Below are positions 25,153-34,281 of a stretch of 64,000 nt of DNA, in pieces. The stretch lies in the NCBI RefSeq assembly GCF_003004785.1, contig NZ_PVZS01000005.1, positions 158,812-222,811 on the forward strand, given 5' to 3'. Numbering within the stretch: the first letter of the stretch is position 1; each line of letters starts with the position of its first letter. The DNA comes from Alsobacter soli. Its GTDB lineage: Bacteria > Pseudomonadota > Alphaproteobacteria > Rhizobiales > Beijerinckiaceae. The translations under genes were made by a program, and so were the position numbers. Below the pieces are notes generated by a model that was not told the origin of the DNA, did not search any database, and was given only the letters and a program-made list of their open reading frames with translations.

Positions 25153-27564
25153 ATGGCGCTGATGTCCCCGAAGTCACGCAAGGTCGCCTTCGCGGCCGGC
25201 GCTGTGCTCGTGCTGCTCGGATTGCCCACCGCGGCCAGCGGCGCTTGGCTGATCGCGAAGGGCGGCTCCTGGTACTACCTGCTGGCCGGAGCCGGCTTCC
25301 TGCTCACGGGCGCACTCCTGATGGCGGGGCGGCCAGCGGCCTTGCTCGTCTACGCCGTCGTGGTGCTCGGCACGGTCGCCTGGGCCCTGTGGGAGACCGG
25401 TCTCGACTGGTGGCAGCTCGCCCCGCGCGGCGACGTCGTGTTCCTGATCGGGCTCGGCCTTTTGACGCCTTGGGTCGTGCGCGGGGTGTCGCCCGCCGAC
25501 CGGGCGCCATGGCGCGGCCTGGCCCTGCCGTTGCTCGTCTCTCTCCTGATCGCCGCCGCGGTGGGCGTCGCGGCGATGACGCAGGACCAGCATGACCTGA
25601 ACGGCGCTCTCCCGACCGCGACCGGCGCGCGCCCGGCGAATTACGCCGGCGTGCCGGACCCGGATTGGCGCGCCTATGGCCGCTCCAATTTCGGCGATCG
25701 CTACTCGCCGCTCGCCCAGATCACCCCCGACACCGTGGGCAAGCTCCAGGTCGCCTGGACCTACCACACGGGCGACATGAAGGGCCCGAACGACCCGAAC
25801 GAGACCACCTATGAGCTCACGCCCATCAAGGTGGGCGACACGGTCTACATCTGCACTCCGCACGACTGGGCGATCGCGCTCGACGCCGAAACGGGCAAGG
25901 AACGATGGAAGTACGATCCCAAGATCGACGAGAAAACCAACCTGCAGCACCTGACCTGCCGCGGCGTCTCCTACCATGACGCGGCGGACCGCGCCGCGAG
26001 CCAGGGCGGCGAGTGCCCGCAGCGCATTTTCCTGCCCACCGCGGACGCCAGGCTGATCGCGCTCGACGCGAACACCGGAAAACCCTGTCCTGGCTTCGGC
26101 CAGAACGGCGCCGTGGACCTCTGGGCCGGCATGCCGGAGGCCCGTAGCGGCATGTATTATTCGACGTCGCCACCCGTGGTGACGCGCAACCTCGTCATCA
26201 TCGCCGGCGAGGTCACTGACAACTACTCGACCAGCGAGCCCTCCGGCGTCATCCGCGCTTATGACGTCCGAACGGGTCGCCTCATGTGGAACTGGGACCC
26301 CGGCAACCCGGACGCGACGGAGCCGATCGCCCCCGGCCAGAGCTACACCAAGAACTCGCCCAACAGCTGGATCGTCTCCAGCGCGGACGAGGACCTCGGC
26401 CTGATCTATGTCCCGCTCGGCAACCAGACGCCCGACCAGTGGGGCCCGGACCGTTCGGCGAACACGGAAAAGTTCGCCAGCTCCATCGTCGCCCTCGAGA
26501 TCGCGACCGGCAAGGTGCGTTGGGTGTTCCAGACCGTCCACCACGACCTCTGGGACATGGACGTGCCCTCACAGCCGAGCCTGCTCGATCTCGACACCCC
26601 GAACGGCAAGGTCCCGGCCCTGGTGCAATCCACCAAGCGCGGCGATGTCTACGTGCTCGACCGTCGCACCGGGAAGCCGATCATCCCCGTGGACGAACGT
26701 CCCGTGCCGCAGGGCGCGGTGAAGCCCGATTTCACCGCGCCGACGCAGCCCTTCTCGGCGCTGACGCTCGGGCCGGAGCGGAAGATCGAGGAGCGGGACA
26801 TGTGGGGGGCCACGATGTTCGACCAGCTCGCCTGCCGCATCAAGTTCCGTTCCCTGCGCTACGACGGCATGTTCACGCCGCCTTCGCTCCAGGGCTCCAT
26901 CGTGTTCCCGGGCAATTTCGGCGTGATCGACTGGGGTGGCGTGGCCGTCGACCCGGTGCGGCAGGTGGCTTTCGCCAATCCCGACTACATGGCGTTTCTC
27001 AGCCGCCTCGTGCCCCGGGACCAAGAGCGGGCGCAAGGCAAGCGCGAGAGCGTGCAGCGCCCTGCAGGCGGGTCTGACGTCGCGGGCAGCAAGGCGGACG
27101 AAAGCGGGGCCAACCCCATGCTTGGCACCCCCTACTCGGTGGAGCTCAACGCCTTCCTGTCCCCGATCGGCCTGCCCTGCCAGGCGCCGCCCTGGGGTTA
27201 CGTGGCGGGCCTCGACCTGCGCTCGGGCAAGGTGGTCTACAAGCTCAAGAACGGCACCGTCCGCGACCTCGCGCCCGTCCCGCTGCCGTTCAAGATGGGA
27301 GTGCCGAGCCTGGGCGGGCCCATCGTCACGGCGGGCGGCGTGGCGTTCCTCACGTCGACCCTGGACTACTACGTCCGCGCGTATGACCTGACGACAGGCA
27401 AGGTCCTGTGGTCGGATCGGCTCCCGGCCGGCGGACAGGCCACGCCGATGTCCTACCAGTCCGGCTCCGGTCGGCAATTCGTGGTCGTCGTCGCGGGCGG
27501 GCACGGGTCGCTTGGCACAAAGACCGGCGACTCCGTGATCGCCTATGCGCTGCCGAAGCCCTGA
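25153..27564 (+). CDS. gcd: Membrane-bound PQQ glucose dehydrogenase
   Basis: 803-residue quinoprotein that oxidises glucose (and often other aldoses) to the lactone in the periplasm and feeds ubiquinone. Five N-terminal membrane helices (to about residue 145) are followed by an eight-bladed PQQ propeller. The start of the propeller (YGRSNFGDRYSPLAQI), the HDWAIALDAETGK segment with the PQQ-contact His, and GNQTPDQWG, which holds the expected catalytic Asp, are visible. Length matches the E. coli enzyme. AGGAA precedes ATG 25153. No PQQ synthesis genes are in the window. Products may overlap with the sugar transporters further right. Confidence 0.94.
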   Translation: MALMSPKSRKVAFAAGAVLVLLGLPTAASGAWLIAKGGSWYYLLAGAGFLLTGALLMAGRPAALLVYAVVVLGTVAWALWETGLDWWQLAPRGDVVFLIGLGLLTPWVVRGVSPADRAPWRGLALPLLVSLLIAAAVGVAAMTQDQHDLNGALPTATGARPANYAGVPDPDWRAYGRSNFGDRYSPLAQITPDTVGKLQVAWTYHTGDMKGPNDPNETTYELTPIKVGDTVYICTPHDWAIALDAETGKERWKYDPKIDEKTNLQHLTCRGVSYHDAADRAASQGGECPQRIFLPTADARLIALDANTGKPCPGFGQNGAVDLWAGMPEARSGMYYSTSPPVVTRNLVIIAGEVTDNYSTSEPSGVIRAYDVRTGRLMWNWDPGNPDATEPIAPGQSYTKNSPNSWIVSSADEDLGLIYVPLGNQTPDQWGPDRSANTEKFASSIVALEIATGKVRWVFQTVHHDLWDMDVPSQPSLLDLDTPNGKVPALVQSTKRGDVYVLDRRTGKPIIPVDERPVPQGAVKPDFTAPTQPFSALTLGPERKIEERDMWGATMFDQLACRIKFRSLRYDGMFTPPSLQGSIVFPGNFGVIDWGGVAVDPVRQVAFANPDYMAFLSRLVPRDQERAQGKRESVQRPAGGSDVAGSKADESGANPMLGTPYSVELNAFLSPIGLPCQAPPWGYVAGLDLRSGKVVYKLKNGTVRDLAPVPLPFKMGVPSLGGPIVTAGGVAFLTSTLDYYVRAYDLTTGKVLWSDRLPAGGQATPMSYQSGSGRQFVVVVAGGHGSLGTKTGDSVIAYALPKP

Positions 27565-27588
27565 AAGCGCTGCTGCCAGCCCGGAAGC

Positions 27589-30000
27589 TCATGGCGTCTC
27601 GGCGTAAAGCTTCTTTTCCAGTTCCAGGATCCGCCGGGTGGTAACGAGCACGCTGTCGGGATTCAGGCTGAGGGAGTCGATCCCGAGCCGAACCAGGTAT
27701 TCGGCCATGTCCGGGTAGTCCGAAGGGGCCTGGCCGCAGATGCCGCAGGGACGGCCGTTTCTGTGCGCCCCCTCGATGGCCTGGCGGAGCATCATCTTCA
27801 CGCCAGGGTCGCGCTCGTCGAAGTCGAAGGCCACAATCTCCGAGTCCCGGTCGACCCCCAGCACCAGCTGCGTGAGGTCGTTGGAGCCGATCGAGAAGCC
27901 ATCGAAGCGCTGGGCGAAATCGTCGATGAGCACGACATTGTTCGGGATTTCGCACATGACATAGACCTCGAGGCCGCCGCGGCCCCGCTCAAGGCCGTTG
28001 CGGGCCATGGCGGCCAGCACGGCGTCCGCCTCTTCGATCCGGCGGCAGAACGGGATCATGACCCGCACGTTCGCGAGGCCCATGTCGTCGCGGACGCGCT
28101 TAATGGCCGCGCATTCCAGCGCGAAAGCGTCGGCATAAGCGGGATGGGCGTAACGCGAGGCGCCGCGGAACCCGATCATCGGGTTGGCTTCCGCAGGCTC
28201 GAAGGACCCGCCCCCGACCAGCTTCGCGTACTCGTTCGTCTTGAAGTCCGACAGCCGCACGATCACGGGCCTGGGGTGGAACGCGGCGGCGATGAGACCG
28301 ACGCCTTCCGATAGCTTCTCGACGAAGAAGTCCGCCGGGCTGCCAGACCCTGCGGCCAGGGCGGCGATACGGTCGCGCTCGGCCGGATCGGCGACCCGAT
28401 CGGGGTGGGCCAGCGCCATCGGGTGGGCCTTGATGAACTCCGTGATGATGAATTCCATCCGGGCGAGCCCGACCCCGTCATTGGGCAGAGCCGCGAGCCT
28501 GAAGGCCTGCTCCGGGTCGCCGACGTTCAGCATGATCTTCGTGCGGGGGCGCGGCAGGGCGGAGAGGTCCACCTGCTCGATGCGGAACGAAGCCGCACCC
28601 GGGTAGACACGGCCGATGTCGCCCTCGGCGCACGACACCGTCACGAGATCGCCCGTCCGGATCGCCTGGGAGCCGCGCTCCGTGCCCACGATCGCCGGAA
28701 CGCCCGCTTCGCGGGCGACGATCGCGGCATGGCACGTACGCCCGCCTTTGTCGGTCACGATGCCCGCCGCCCGCTTCATCACGGTCCCCCAGTCGGGCGA
28801 CGTGGTCTCGGCGACCAGGATCTCGCCGTTCTCGAAGGAGGCGAGATCTTCGGGCCGGCCTATCACGCGCGCCTTGCCTACTGCGACGCTGGCGCCGACG
28901 GCGTGGCCCGTCGCGATAGCGGGTGGCGCATGGTCCAGGACGTAGGTGGTCAGGATCTGCCGCTTTCGGCGCGAAGCGACGGTCTCGGGGCGGGCCTGGA
29001 TGACATAGAGCTCACCGTCCACGCCGTCCTTCGCCCATTCAATGTCCATGGGCCGCCACGCACCCGCGCGCCTGCTGTAGTGGTCCTCGATCGCGAGCGC
29101 CTGGGCGGCGAGCGTCAGGATCTCCGGATCCGAGAGGCACAGGCGGGCCCGGTCGGGTTCGGGCGTGGGCTCCGTGCGCGTCGCCGCCTCCGGGCCCTGC
29201 CCATAAACCAGCCTGATCGCCTTTCCGCCTCGCACGTGCCGGAGCACGGCCCGGCGTCCGGCGCGGAAGGTCGGCTTGAAGACAAGGTACTCGTCCGGAT
29301 CCACGGTCCCCTGAACCACCGTTTCGCCCAAGCCGTAGGCCGCCGTGACGAAGACCACGTCCGGGAAGCCGCTCTCGGTGTCCAGCGTGAAGATGACGCC
29401 GGAGCAGGCGAGGTCCGAACGGACCATCTTCATGACCCCGACGGAATTGAAGACCTTCAGGTGATCGAACCCGTGGTCGATGCGGTAGCGGATGGCGCGG
29501 TCCGTGAACAGGCTGGCGAAGCAGCGGCGGATGGCCGACAAGACGCCTTCCTCCCCGGCGACGTTCAGGTAGCTTTCGTGCTGGCCGGCGAAGCTCGCCG
29601 TGGGCAGGTCCTCGGCCGTCGCCGACGAGCGCACCGCGAAGGTGGCCTGAGGGCCGTACTGATCGGCGAGCGTGCGGAGCGCGGCCCGCGTGTCCTCGAT
29701 GACTGGATCGGGAAGAGGGCATTCGGCCACCAGGCTCCGGGCCTCAGCAGCCCTTCGGGCGAGGTCGGCGACGTCAGCGGGATCGACCCCATCCATCAGG
29801 GCGCGCAATCGCGGCCACACCGCCCCGGCGTCCAGCGTGGCCCGATAGGCCTCCGCGGTCAGCGCGAAGCCGTTGGCGGTCCGGACGCCCATCGGCGTGA
29901 GTTCGCGATACATTTCCCCCAGAGAGGCGTTCTTGCCGCCGACCTGGGGGACATCGTCGAGCCCGATCTCGGAGAAGAAGCGGACATATCGCGCGCTCAT
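27589..30000 (-). CDS. ppsA: Phosphoenolpyruvate synthase
   Basis: 803-residue pyruvate, water dikinase that makes PEP from pyruvate and ATP for gluconeogenesis. Domains in order: the ATP-binding domain (VPQVGGKNASLGEM, FAVRSSATAEDLPTASFAGQ), the phospho-His domain with catalytic His in GGRTCHAAIVAREAGVPA, and the PEP-binding TIM barrel (GFRGASRY, EIPNNVVLIDDFAQRF, NDLTQLVLGVDRD, CGICGQAPSD). GGGAGG stands before ATG 30000. It is convergent with gcd (24 bases between stops), and each seems to be a single-gene unit. It would turn pyruvate from the serine dehydratase or other routes into PEP. Confidence 0.95.
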   Translation of the reverse strand: MSARYVRFFSEIGLDDVPQVGGKNASLGEMYRELTPMGVRTANGFALTAEAYRATLDAGAVWPRLRALMDGVDPADVADLARRAAEARSLVAECPLPDPVIEDTRAALRTLADQYGPQATFAVRSSATAEDLPTASFAGQHESYLNVAGEEGVLSAIRRCFASLFTDRAIRYRIDHGFDHLKVFNSVGVMKMVRSDLACSGVIFTLDTESGFPDVVFVTAAYGLGETVVQGTVDPDEYLVFKPTFRAGRRAVLRHVRGGKAIRLVYGQGPEAATRTEPTPEPDRARLCLSDPEILTLAAQALAIEDHYSRRAGAWRPMDIEWAKDGVDGELYVIQARPETVASRRKRQILTTYVLDHAPPAIATGHAVGASVAVGKARVIGRPEDLASFENGEILVAETTSPDWGTVMKRAAGIVTDKGGRTCHAAIVAREAGVPAIVGTERGSQAIRTGDLVTVSCAEGDIGRVYPGAASFRIEQVDLSALPRPRTKIMLNVGDPEQAFRLAALPNDGVGLARMEFIITEFIKAHPMALAHPDRVADPAERDRIAALAAGSGSPADFFVEKLSEGVGLIAAAFHPRPVIVRLSDFKTNEYAKLVGGGSFEPAEANPMIGFRGASRYAHPAYADAFALECAAIKRVRDDMGLANVRVMIPFCRRIEEADAVLAAMARNGLERGRGGLEVYVMCEIPNNVVLIDDFAQRFDGFSIGSNDLTQLVLGVDRDSEIVAFDFDERDPGVKMMLRQAIEGAHRNGRPCGICGQAPSDYPDMAEYLVRLGIDSLSLNPDSVLVTTRRILELEKKLYAETP

Positions 30001-30186
30001 GCGGGCCTCCCTGATAGGGTTCCTCGCATGATGGGACGCTTTCGGCCCACCGTCCTTGCGCTCGGACAGGCGTCCCGCTTACGCCCCAAGCGATGCGCCC
30101 CAATCCGGTGACGGCCACCTCAGAACGGACGCCTTCACGACGGCAGTGATCTGCCTCCTTCCCCAACATGGAAGGCGCGCGGGGCT

Positions 30187-31221
30187 CTAGCCCTGCTCGC
30201 GCGCGGCGCCGCGCAGGCGTTCGGCGTAGACGTTGATCACCAGGGCGGTCAGCAGGATCAGGCCGCGGATCAGGATCTTCAGGAAGCTGTCGATATTGAC
30301 GTGGTCGAGGCCGTTGTTCAGGACGCCCAGCACCAGGAGGCCCAGGATCGTGTTGCCGATGCCGCCGCGCCCGCCGAACAGGCTGGTGCCGCCCACCACC
30401 ACGGCGGCGATGGCGTCGAGCAGGTAGCCGTCGAATTCGTTCTGCTGCGCGCTGCCGAAATAGGCGACGCCCAGCATGCCGGCCACTCCGGCGCACAGGG
30501 CGGAGATGACCAGCGCGGCCCCCACGACCATGCGCGCGTTGACGCCGGCGTTCTCCGCCGCCTCGCGGTTGCCGCCGACCATGTACACGTAGCGTCCGAA
30601 GCGCGTGTAGGTCAGGACGACATGCGCCGCCAGAAGCGCAACCACCGCGACGACCACGATCCACGGTACGCCCATGATCGACCGCGAGCCCAGGGTGGTG
30701 ACCAGGGCGGGGACCGAGTAGGCGATCTGGCCGCGCACGAGCAGGGCGCAAATTCCCGCGCCGATCTGCATCATGGCGAGCGTCATGATGAAGGACGGAA
30801 TGCCGATGCGGGTGACCCCGAAAGCCGTAACAAGGCCGAGCAGGAGACATGACGCCAGCGCGAGCACGATCGCCAGCCAGCCGGGGAGGGGAACATTGGC
30901 GATGTTGACGCTCGCGTCCTGCAGGGTGAAGAACGCGACGACGATGCCGGTGGCGTTGGCCACGGCCGCGACGCTCAGGTCGATCTCGGCGGTGAGGATC
31001 ACGAAGGTGAGGCCCACGGCGATGATGGCCGTCACCGAGACCTGCTGCAGGATGTTCCAGAGATTGCCGACGCTGGCGAAGGACGGGCTGGCGAGGGTGA
31101 AGAAGAGCACCAGGAACAGCAGCGTGAGCAAGGGAGCCACGTTGCGCATGCGGTGTGCGAGCCAGCGCGCCGCGCGGCTGGAGAAGGTGGAGCGGCTCGC
31201 GGCGGCGGTGGTGGCGTCCAT
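30187..31221 (-). CDS. Ribose-type sugar ABC transporter permease (system 1)
   Basis: 344-residue permease of the RbsC/BPD_transp_2 family with about ten hydrophobic helices. Conserved segments: GLTFVILTAEIDLSVAAVAN, YMVGGNREAAENAGVN (the cytoplasmic ATPase-contact loop) and LDAIAAVVVGGTSLFGGRGG. A longer ORF opens inside the ATPase gene. ATG 31221 has a GGGAGA site and begins 11 bases after the ATPase stop. It is the last gene of a minus-strand operon with a binding protein and an ATPase. The substrate, a pentose or similar sugar, is not determined. Confidence 0.93.
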   Translation of the reverse strand: MDATTAAASRSTFSSRAARWLAHRMRNVAPLLTLLFLVLFFTLASPSFASVGNLWNILQQVSVTAIIAVGLTFVILTAEIDLSVAAVANATGIVVAFFTLQDASVNIANVPLPGWLAIVLALASCLLLGLVTAFGVTRIGIPSFIMTLAMMQIGAGICALLVRGQIAYSVPALVTTLGSRSIMGVPWIVVVAVVALLAAHVVLTYTRFGRYVYMVGGNREAAENAGVNARMVVGAALVISALCAGVAGMLGVAYFGSAQQNEFDGYLLDAIAAVVVGGTSLFGGRGGIGNTILGLLVLGVLNNGLDHVNIDSFLKILIRGLILLTALVINVYAERLRGAAREQG

Positions 31222-31232
31222 GTCCGTCTCCC

Positions 31233-32732
31233 TCAGGCCGCGGCCAGCAACTGGTCCTTCGAGACGCTGCCCTCGGCGAATTCCTTGACGATCCGACCTC
31301 GCCGCATGACCACGATGCGGTCCGACATGGCGAGCACCGTTTCGGGCTCCGTGGACAGCACGATCACCCCGATGCCCTGCTCCTTGAGGGAGCGGACGAT
31401 GCGGACCACGTCCTCCTTCGCGCCGACGTCCATTCCGCGGGTGGGCTCGCACAAGACGAGCACGCGCGGCAGGCAGGTGAGCCATCGCGCCAGCGCGACC
31501 TTCTGCTGGTTGCCGCCCGACAGGGAGCCCAGCCTCGCTTCGGGGCCGGGCGCGCGGATGCTGAGGGAGCGGATGTGCCCCGTGGCGAGCTCCCGTTCGC
31601 GGTCGGGCTTCACCCACAGGCGGGAAATGGTCTCCAGGATCGAGATCGAGATGTTCTTGTAGATCGGCTCCTCCGCGAACAGCATCGCCCGCCTGCTTTC
31701 CGGAACGAAGGCGACCCCAGCCCGCCTGGCCTGGGCCGTGTTGCCGAGCCGCACGGGACGGCTGTCGATGCGCAGTTCGCCCCCGCCTGGGCGAAGCTTG
31801 CCGAACAGGGCGCGCGACAGCTCGACCTGGCCGCAACCCATGTAGCCGTATACGCCCAGCGCCTCGCCCGCATGGACAGCGAAGCTCAGGTCGTGGAAGG
31901 CCGGGGCGTGGCTCAGGCCCGACGCCTCCAGCACCACGGGGCTGCGGCCCGGCCCGGCGAGGGGCACGGCGCCCGTCCAGCTCTCCTCCAGGTCCGCCGC
32001 CTGGGCCCCGATCATGCGCTCGATCAGCCAGCCCTTGTCCAGGGCCGGCGACACCCGCTCGGTGACCACCTTGCGGCTGTTGCGGAACACCGAGACCACG
32101 TCGGAGACGCGCAGGATGTCTTCGAGGAAATGGGAGATGAAGACGATGCTTCGTCCCTCGTCGCGCAGGCGGCTCAGGACCGTAAACAGCCGCTCGGTTT
32201 CGGGGGGCGACAGGGCGGACGTCGGCTCATCCAGGATGATCAGCTCCGCGCCCGAAAACAGGACGCGGCCCAATTCCACAAGTTGCTGCACTCCGATGGG
32301 CAGGGCGCCCACCGGGGTCTCGACGTCGACGTCGAGCCCAAGCCGGCCCAGCAGCTCCCGGGCGCCTCGGCGCATCGCGGTCCAATCCACGAGCCCTGCC
32401 CGGTTCGTCGGCTGCGACCCCAGGTAAACGTTTTCCGCGACGCTGAGGCTCGGCACGATGCTGAGCTCCTGGTGCACCATGCCGATGCCGGCCTCCAGCG
32501 CGTCGCGGGACGAGCGGAAGCGGGTCTCCCGCCCGCGCACGCGCATGACGCCGCCGAAGTCGGTGTGGACCCCGGCGATGATTTTCATGAGCGTGCTCTT
32601 GCCGGCCCCGTTCTCGCCGACGAGCCCATGGATTTCGCCTGGCGCGAGCGCCAGGTCCACGTTCCGCAGCGCATGGACGCCGCCGAACGACTTGGAGATG
32701 TCGACCAACTCCAGGATGGGCTCGCCGGGCAT
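31233..32732 (-). CDS. Ribose-type sugar ABC transporter ATPase (system 1)
   Basis: 499-residue RbsA/MglA-type protein with two nucleotide-binding domains. The first has Walker A GENGAGKST and Walker B LIILDEPTSAL. The second has a degenerate Walker A (YGYMGCGQVE), the signature LSGGNQQKVALARWL and VLCEPTRGMDVGAK. This asymmetry is normal in the family. It stops 11 bases before the permease and starts 11 bases after the binding-protein gene. Confidence 0.95.
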   Translation of the reverse strand: MPGEPILELVDISKSFGGVHALRNVDLALAPGEIHGLVGENGAGKSTLMKIIAGVHTDFGGVMRVRGRETRFRSSRDALEAGIGMVHQELSIVPSLSVAENVYLGSQPTNRAGLVDWTAMRRGARELLGRLGLDVDVETPVGALPIGVQQLVELGRVLFSGAELIILDEPTSALSPPETERLFTVLSRLRDEGRSIVFISHFLEDILRVSDVVSVFRNSRKVVTERVSPALDKGWLIERMIGAQAADLEESWTGAVPLAGPGRSPVVLEASGLSHAPAFHDLSFAVHAGEALGVYGYMGCGQVELSRALFGKLRPGGGELRIDSRPVRLGNTAQARRAGVAFVPESRRAMLFAEEPIYKNISISILETISRLWVKPDRERELATGHIRSLSIRAPGPEARLGSLSGGNQQKVALARWLTCLPRVLVLCEPTRGMDVGAKEDVVRIVRSLKEQGIGVIVLSTEPETVLAMSDRIVVMRRGRIVKEFAEGSVSKDQLLAAA

Positions 32733-32743
32733 GGGGCCTCCCG

Positions 32744-33766
32744 TTAGATCAGGAACTGCTCTTCCATCCAGGCCATGCCCGGGGCGTTGGCCTTGGTGAC
32801 GACGGGGCCGTCGGTCACGATGCTCTTGGGGATGTCGGTCCCGGTCTTGGCCCCGTTCATTACGGCCGCGACGCCGGCGATGATCGCTCCGCCGTGGATC
32901 CGGCAGGACGGGTTGCGGACAGTGGCGAACATGCGCCCGTCGCTCACCGCCGCGATGGCCGGCGGCATGGCGTCGACGCCGCCGATCTTGATGTCGGTGC
33001 GGCCCTTCGCCTTCATGACGTTGTAGGCGGCCAGCGCCATGTCGTCATTGTGGAAGAAGGCGGCGTCGATCTTCGGATATTTGGTGAGGTAGGACTCCCA
33101 GAGGCGGACCGTCTTGGTGACGTCCCAGTCGGCCGGCTGGGTTTCAAGCACCTCGATCTTCGGGAACTTCTTCACCACGGATTCGAAGCCGCGGGCGCGG
33201 CCCTGGGCGCCTGTGTGTCCGAGAGCGCCCTGGGTCATGATGACCTTGCCCTCGCCGCCGATAGCGTCGACCAGCGCCTGGGTGACGGACGCGCCCATAA
33301 ACTCGTTATCAGGCGCCAGGAACGTGTGGACGTTGATCGAGTCCAGGGGCGCGATCAGCGTGTCCATGTCGATCACCGGAATGCCGGCGTCGATCATCTT
33401 GTTGACGGGGGCCGTCAGGGTGCCGATTCCGAAGGCCTGGATGGCGACGAAGTCCCACTTCTGGGAGGCCATGTTGTCGATGGCGGAGCGCTGCTTGACC
33501 GCGTCGAGCTGACCATCGAACCAGGTCACCTCCACGTTGAACAGCTTGCCCCAATATTCCGCGGCCTGCTTGCCCTGGGCGCACCAGGTGGCCTGAAGCC
33601 CTGCGTTGGAGAAGGCCGCCTTGAGGGGCTTGCTGGAGCGCCCGGCTTCCTTGGCCATGGCGGCAGCCATGAAGGGGTTCACGCCCATGCCGCCCAGGAG
33701 GGCGGCGCCAGCCGCGCCAAGCAACATTCCACGCCGGGAGGCCCCGGCGCCATCGTCTTGGGTCAT
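32744..33766 (-). CDS. Sugar ABC transporter substrate-binding protein (system 1)
   Basis: 340-residue periplasmic binding protein of the Peripla_BP_4 (ribose-binding) type. It has a twin-arginine signal (ASRRGMLLGAAGAALLGG), so it is probably exported folded. The fold shows in KAAFSNAGLQATWCAQGK, WDFVAIQAFGIGTL, FFHNDDMALAAYNVMKAKG and IKIGGVDAMPPA. GGAGG lies before ATG 33766. It heads the system 1 operon and diverges from the system 2 binding protein. The ligand is unknown. Confidence 0.93.
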   Translation of the reverse strand: MTQDDGAGASRRGMLLGAAGAALLGGMGVNPFMAAAMAKEAGRSSKPLKAAFSNAGLQATWCAQGKQAAEYWGKLFNVEVTWFDGQLDAVKQRSAIDNMASQKWDFVAIQAFGIGTLTAPVNKMIDAGIPVIDMDTLIAPLDSINVHTFLAPDNEFMGASVTQALVDAIGGEGKVIMTQGALGHTGAQGRARGFESVVKKFPKIEVLETQPADWDVTKTVRLWESYLTKYPKIDAAFFHNDDMALAAYNVMKAKGRTDIKIGGVDAMPPAIAAVSDGRMFATVRNPSCRIHGGAIIAGVAAVMNGAKTGTDIPKSIVTDGPVVTKANAPGMAWMEEQFLI

Positions 33767-34281
33767 GGTTTCCTCCGCTCAGATCCGGCCTCTTTGGGTC
33801 CGGTATCGGTCAAAGCTGACACGACTTCGCCCAGCCTGTCACGCCGGGACTTGGGCGCATGGATTGCAGGACATCCATGCCGGAAGCATTGGTTGACGAT
33901 AATCGGGGGATCTCATCTACTTGCCGATGGTCCTCTGGCGCGACCTGTGAATGCTTCCATGGCCCGCGTGCATCCCGTGAGCGTTCTGGCTCCGCTGTTG
34001 GAGCGCCCGGCCGTTCGGGCCGCGGCGGCCAAGGCCCCTTGCTGCCGCGAAGGGACCCAGAGGCTCGGGCGCGCGTCTCGACGGCGGCGTCCTGCCGCCC
34101 GCGTGTTCTCGGCGTCTTCCGCGATCTTTGCACGGTCTCGCGCGCGGGCGTCCGGATCGTGCATGTCCACGCGTCAAACCCGTTCATGACGAGCCAGGAG
34201 GCCGCGCAGCAGACCTGAAGGAGTCCATAGAACCGGCGTCACAAGGCGTCGGCGAAACGAATCCAAAAGGGAGGACACATC
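33767..34281. other. Divergent control region of the two sugar transporter operons
   Basis: 515 bases between the two divergent binding-protein genes. Open frames exist (for example 33810-34187 minus) but they are Arg-rich shadows without homology I can see. The clear element is a 24-base inverted repeat at 33857-33880. Promoters for both operons must lie here or near it. Confidence 0.7.
33857..33880. promoter_or_regulatory. Inverted repeat, probable operator of the sugar operons
   Basis: GCATGGAT-N8-ATCCATGC is a perfect 8-8-8 dyad, the size of a site for a dimeric LacI-, GntR- or DeoR-type regulator. It lies 91 bases upstream of the system 1 start and 402 bases from the system 2 start. No regulator gene is next to it. 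Confidence 0.5.

Noticed and set aside
24882..25229. 115-codon minus ORF between the deacetylase gene and gcd
   Set aside because: It overlaps the start of gcd in antisense and shows no recognisable pattern.
33810..34189. Several overlapping ORFs in the gap between the two sugar transporter operons
   Set aside because: They are Arg-rich in every frame, have no ribosome binding site and overlap each other; the stretch reads as control DNA.
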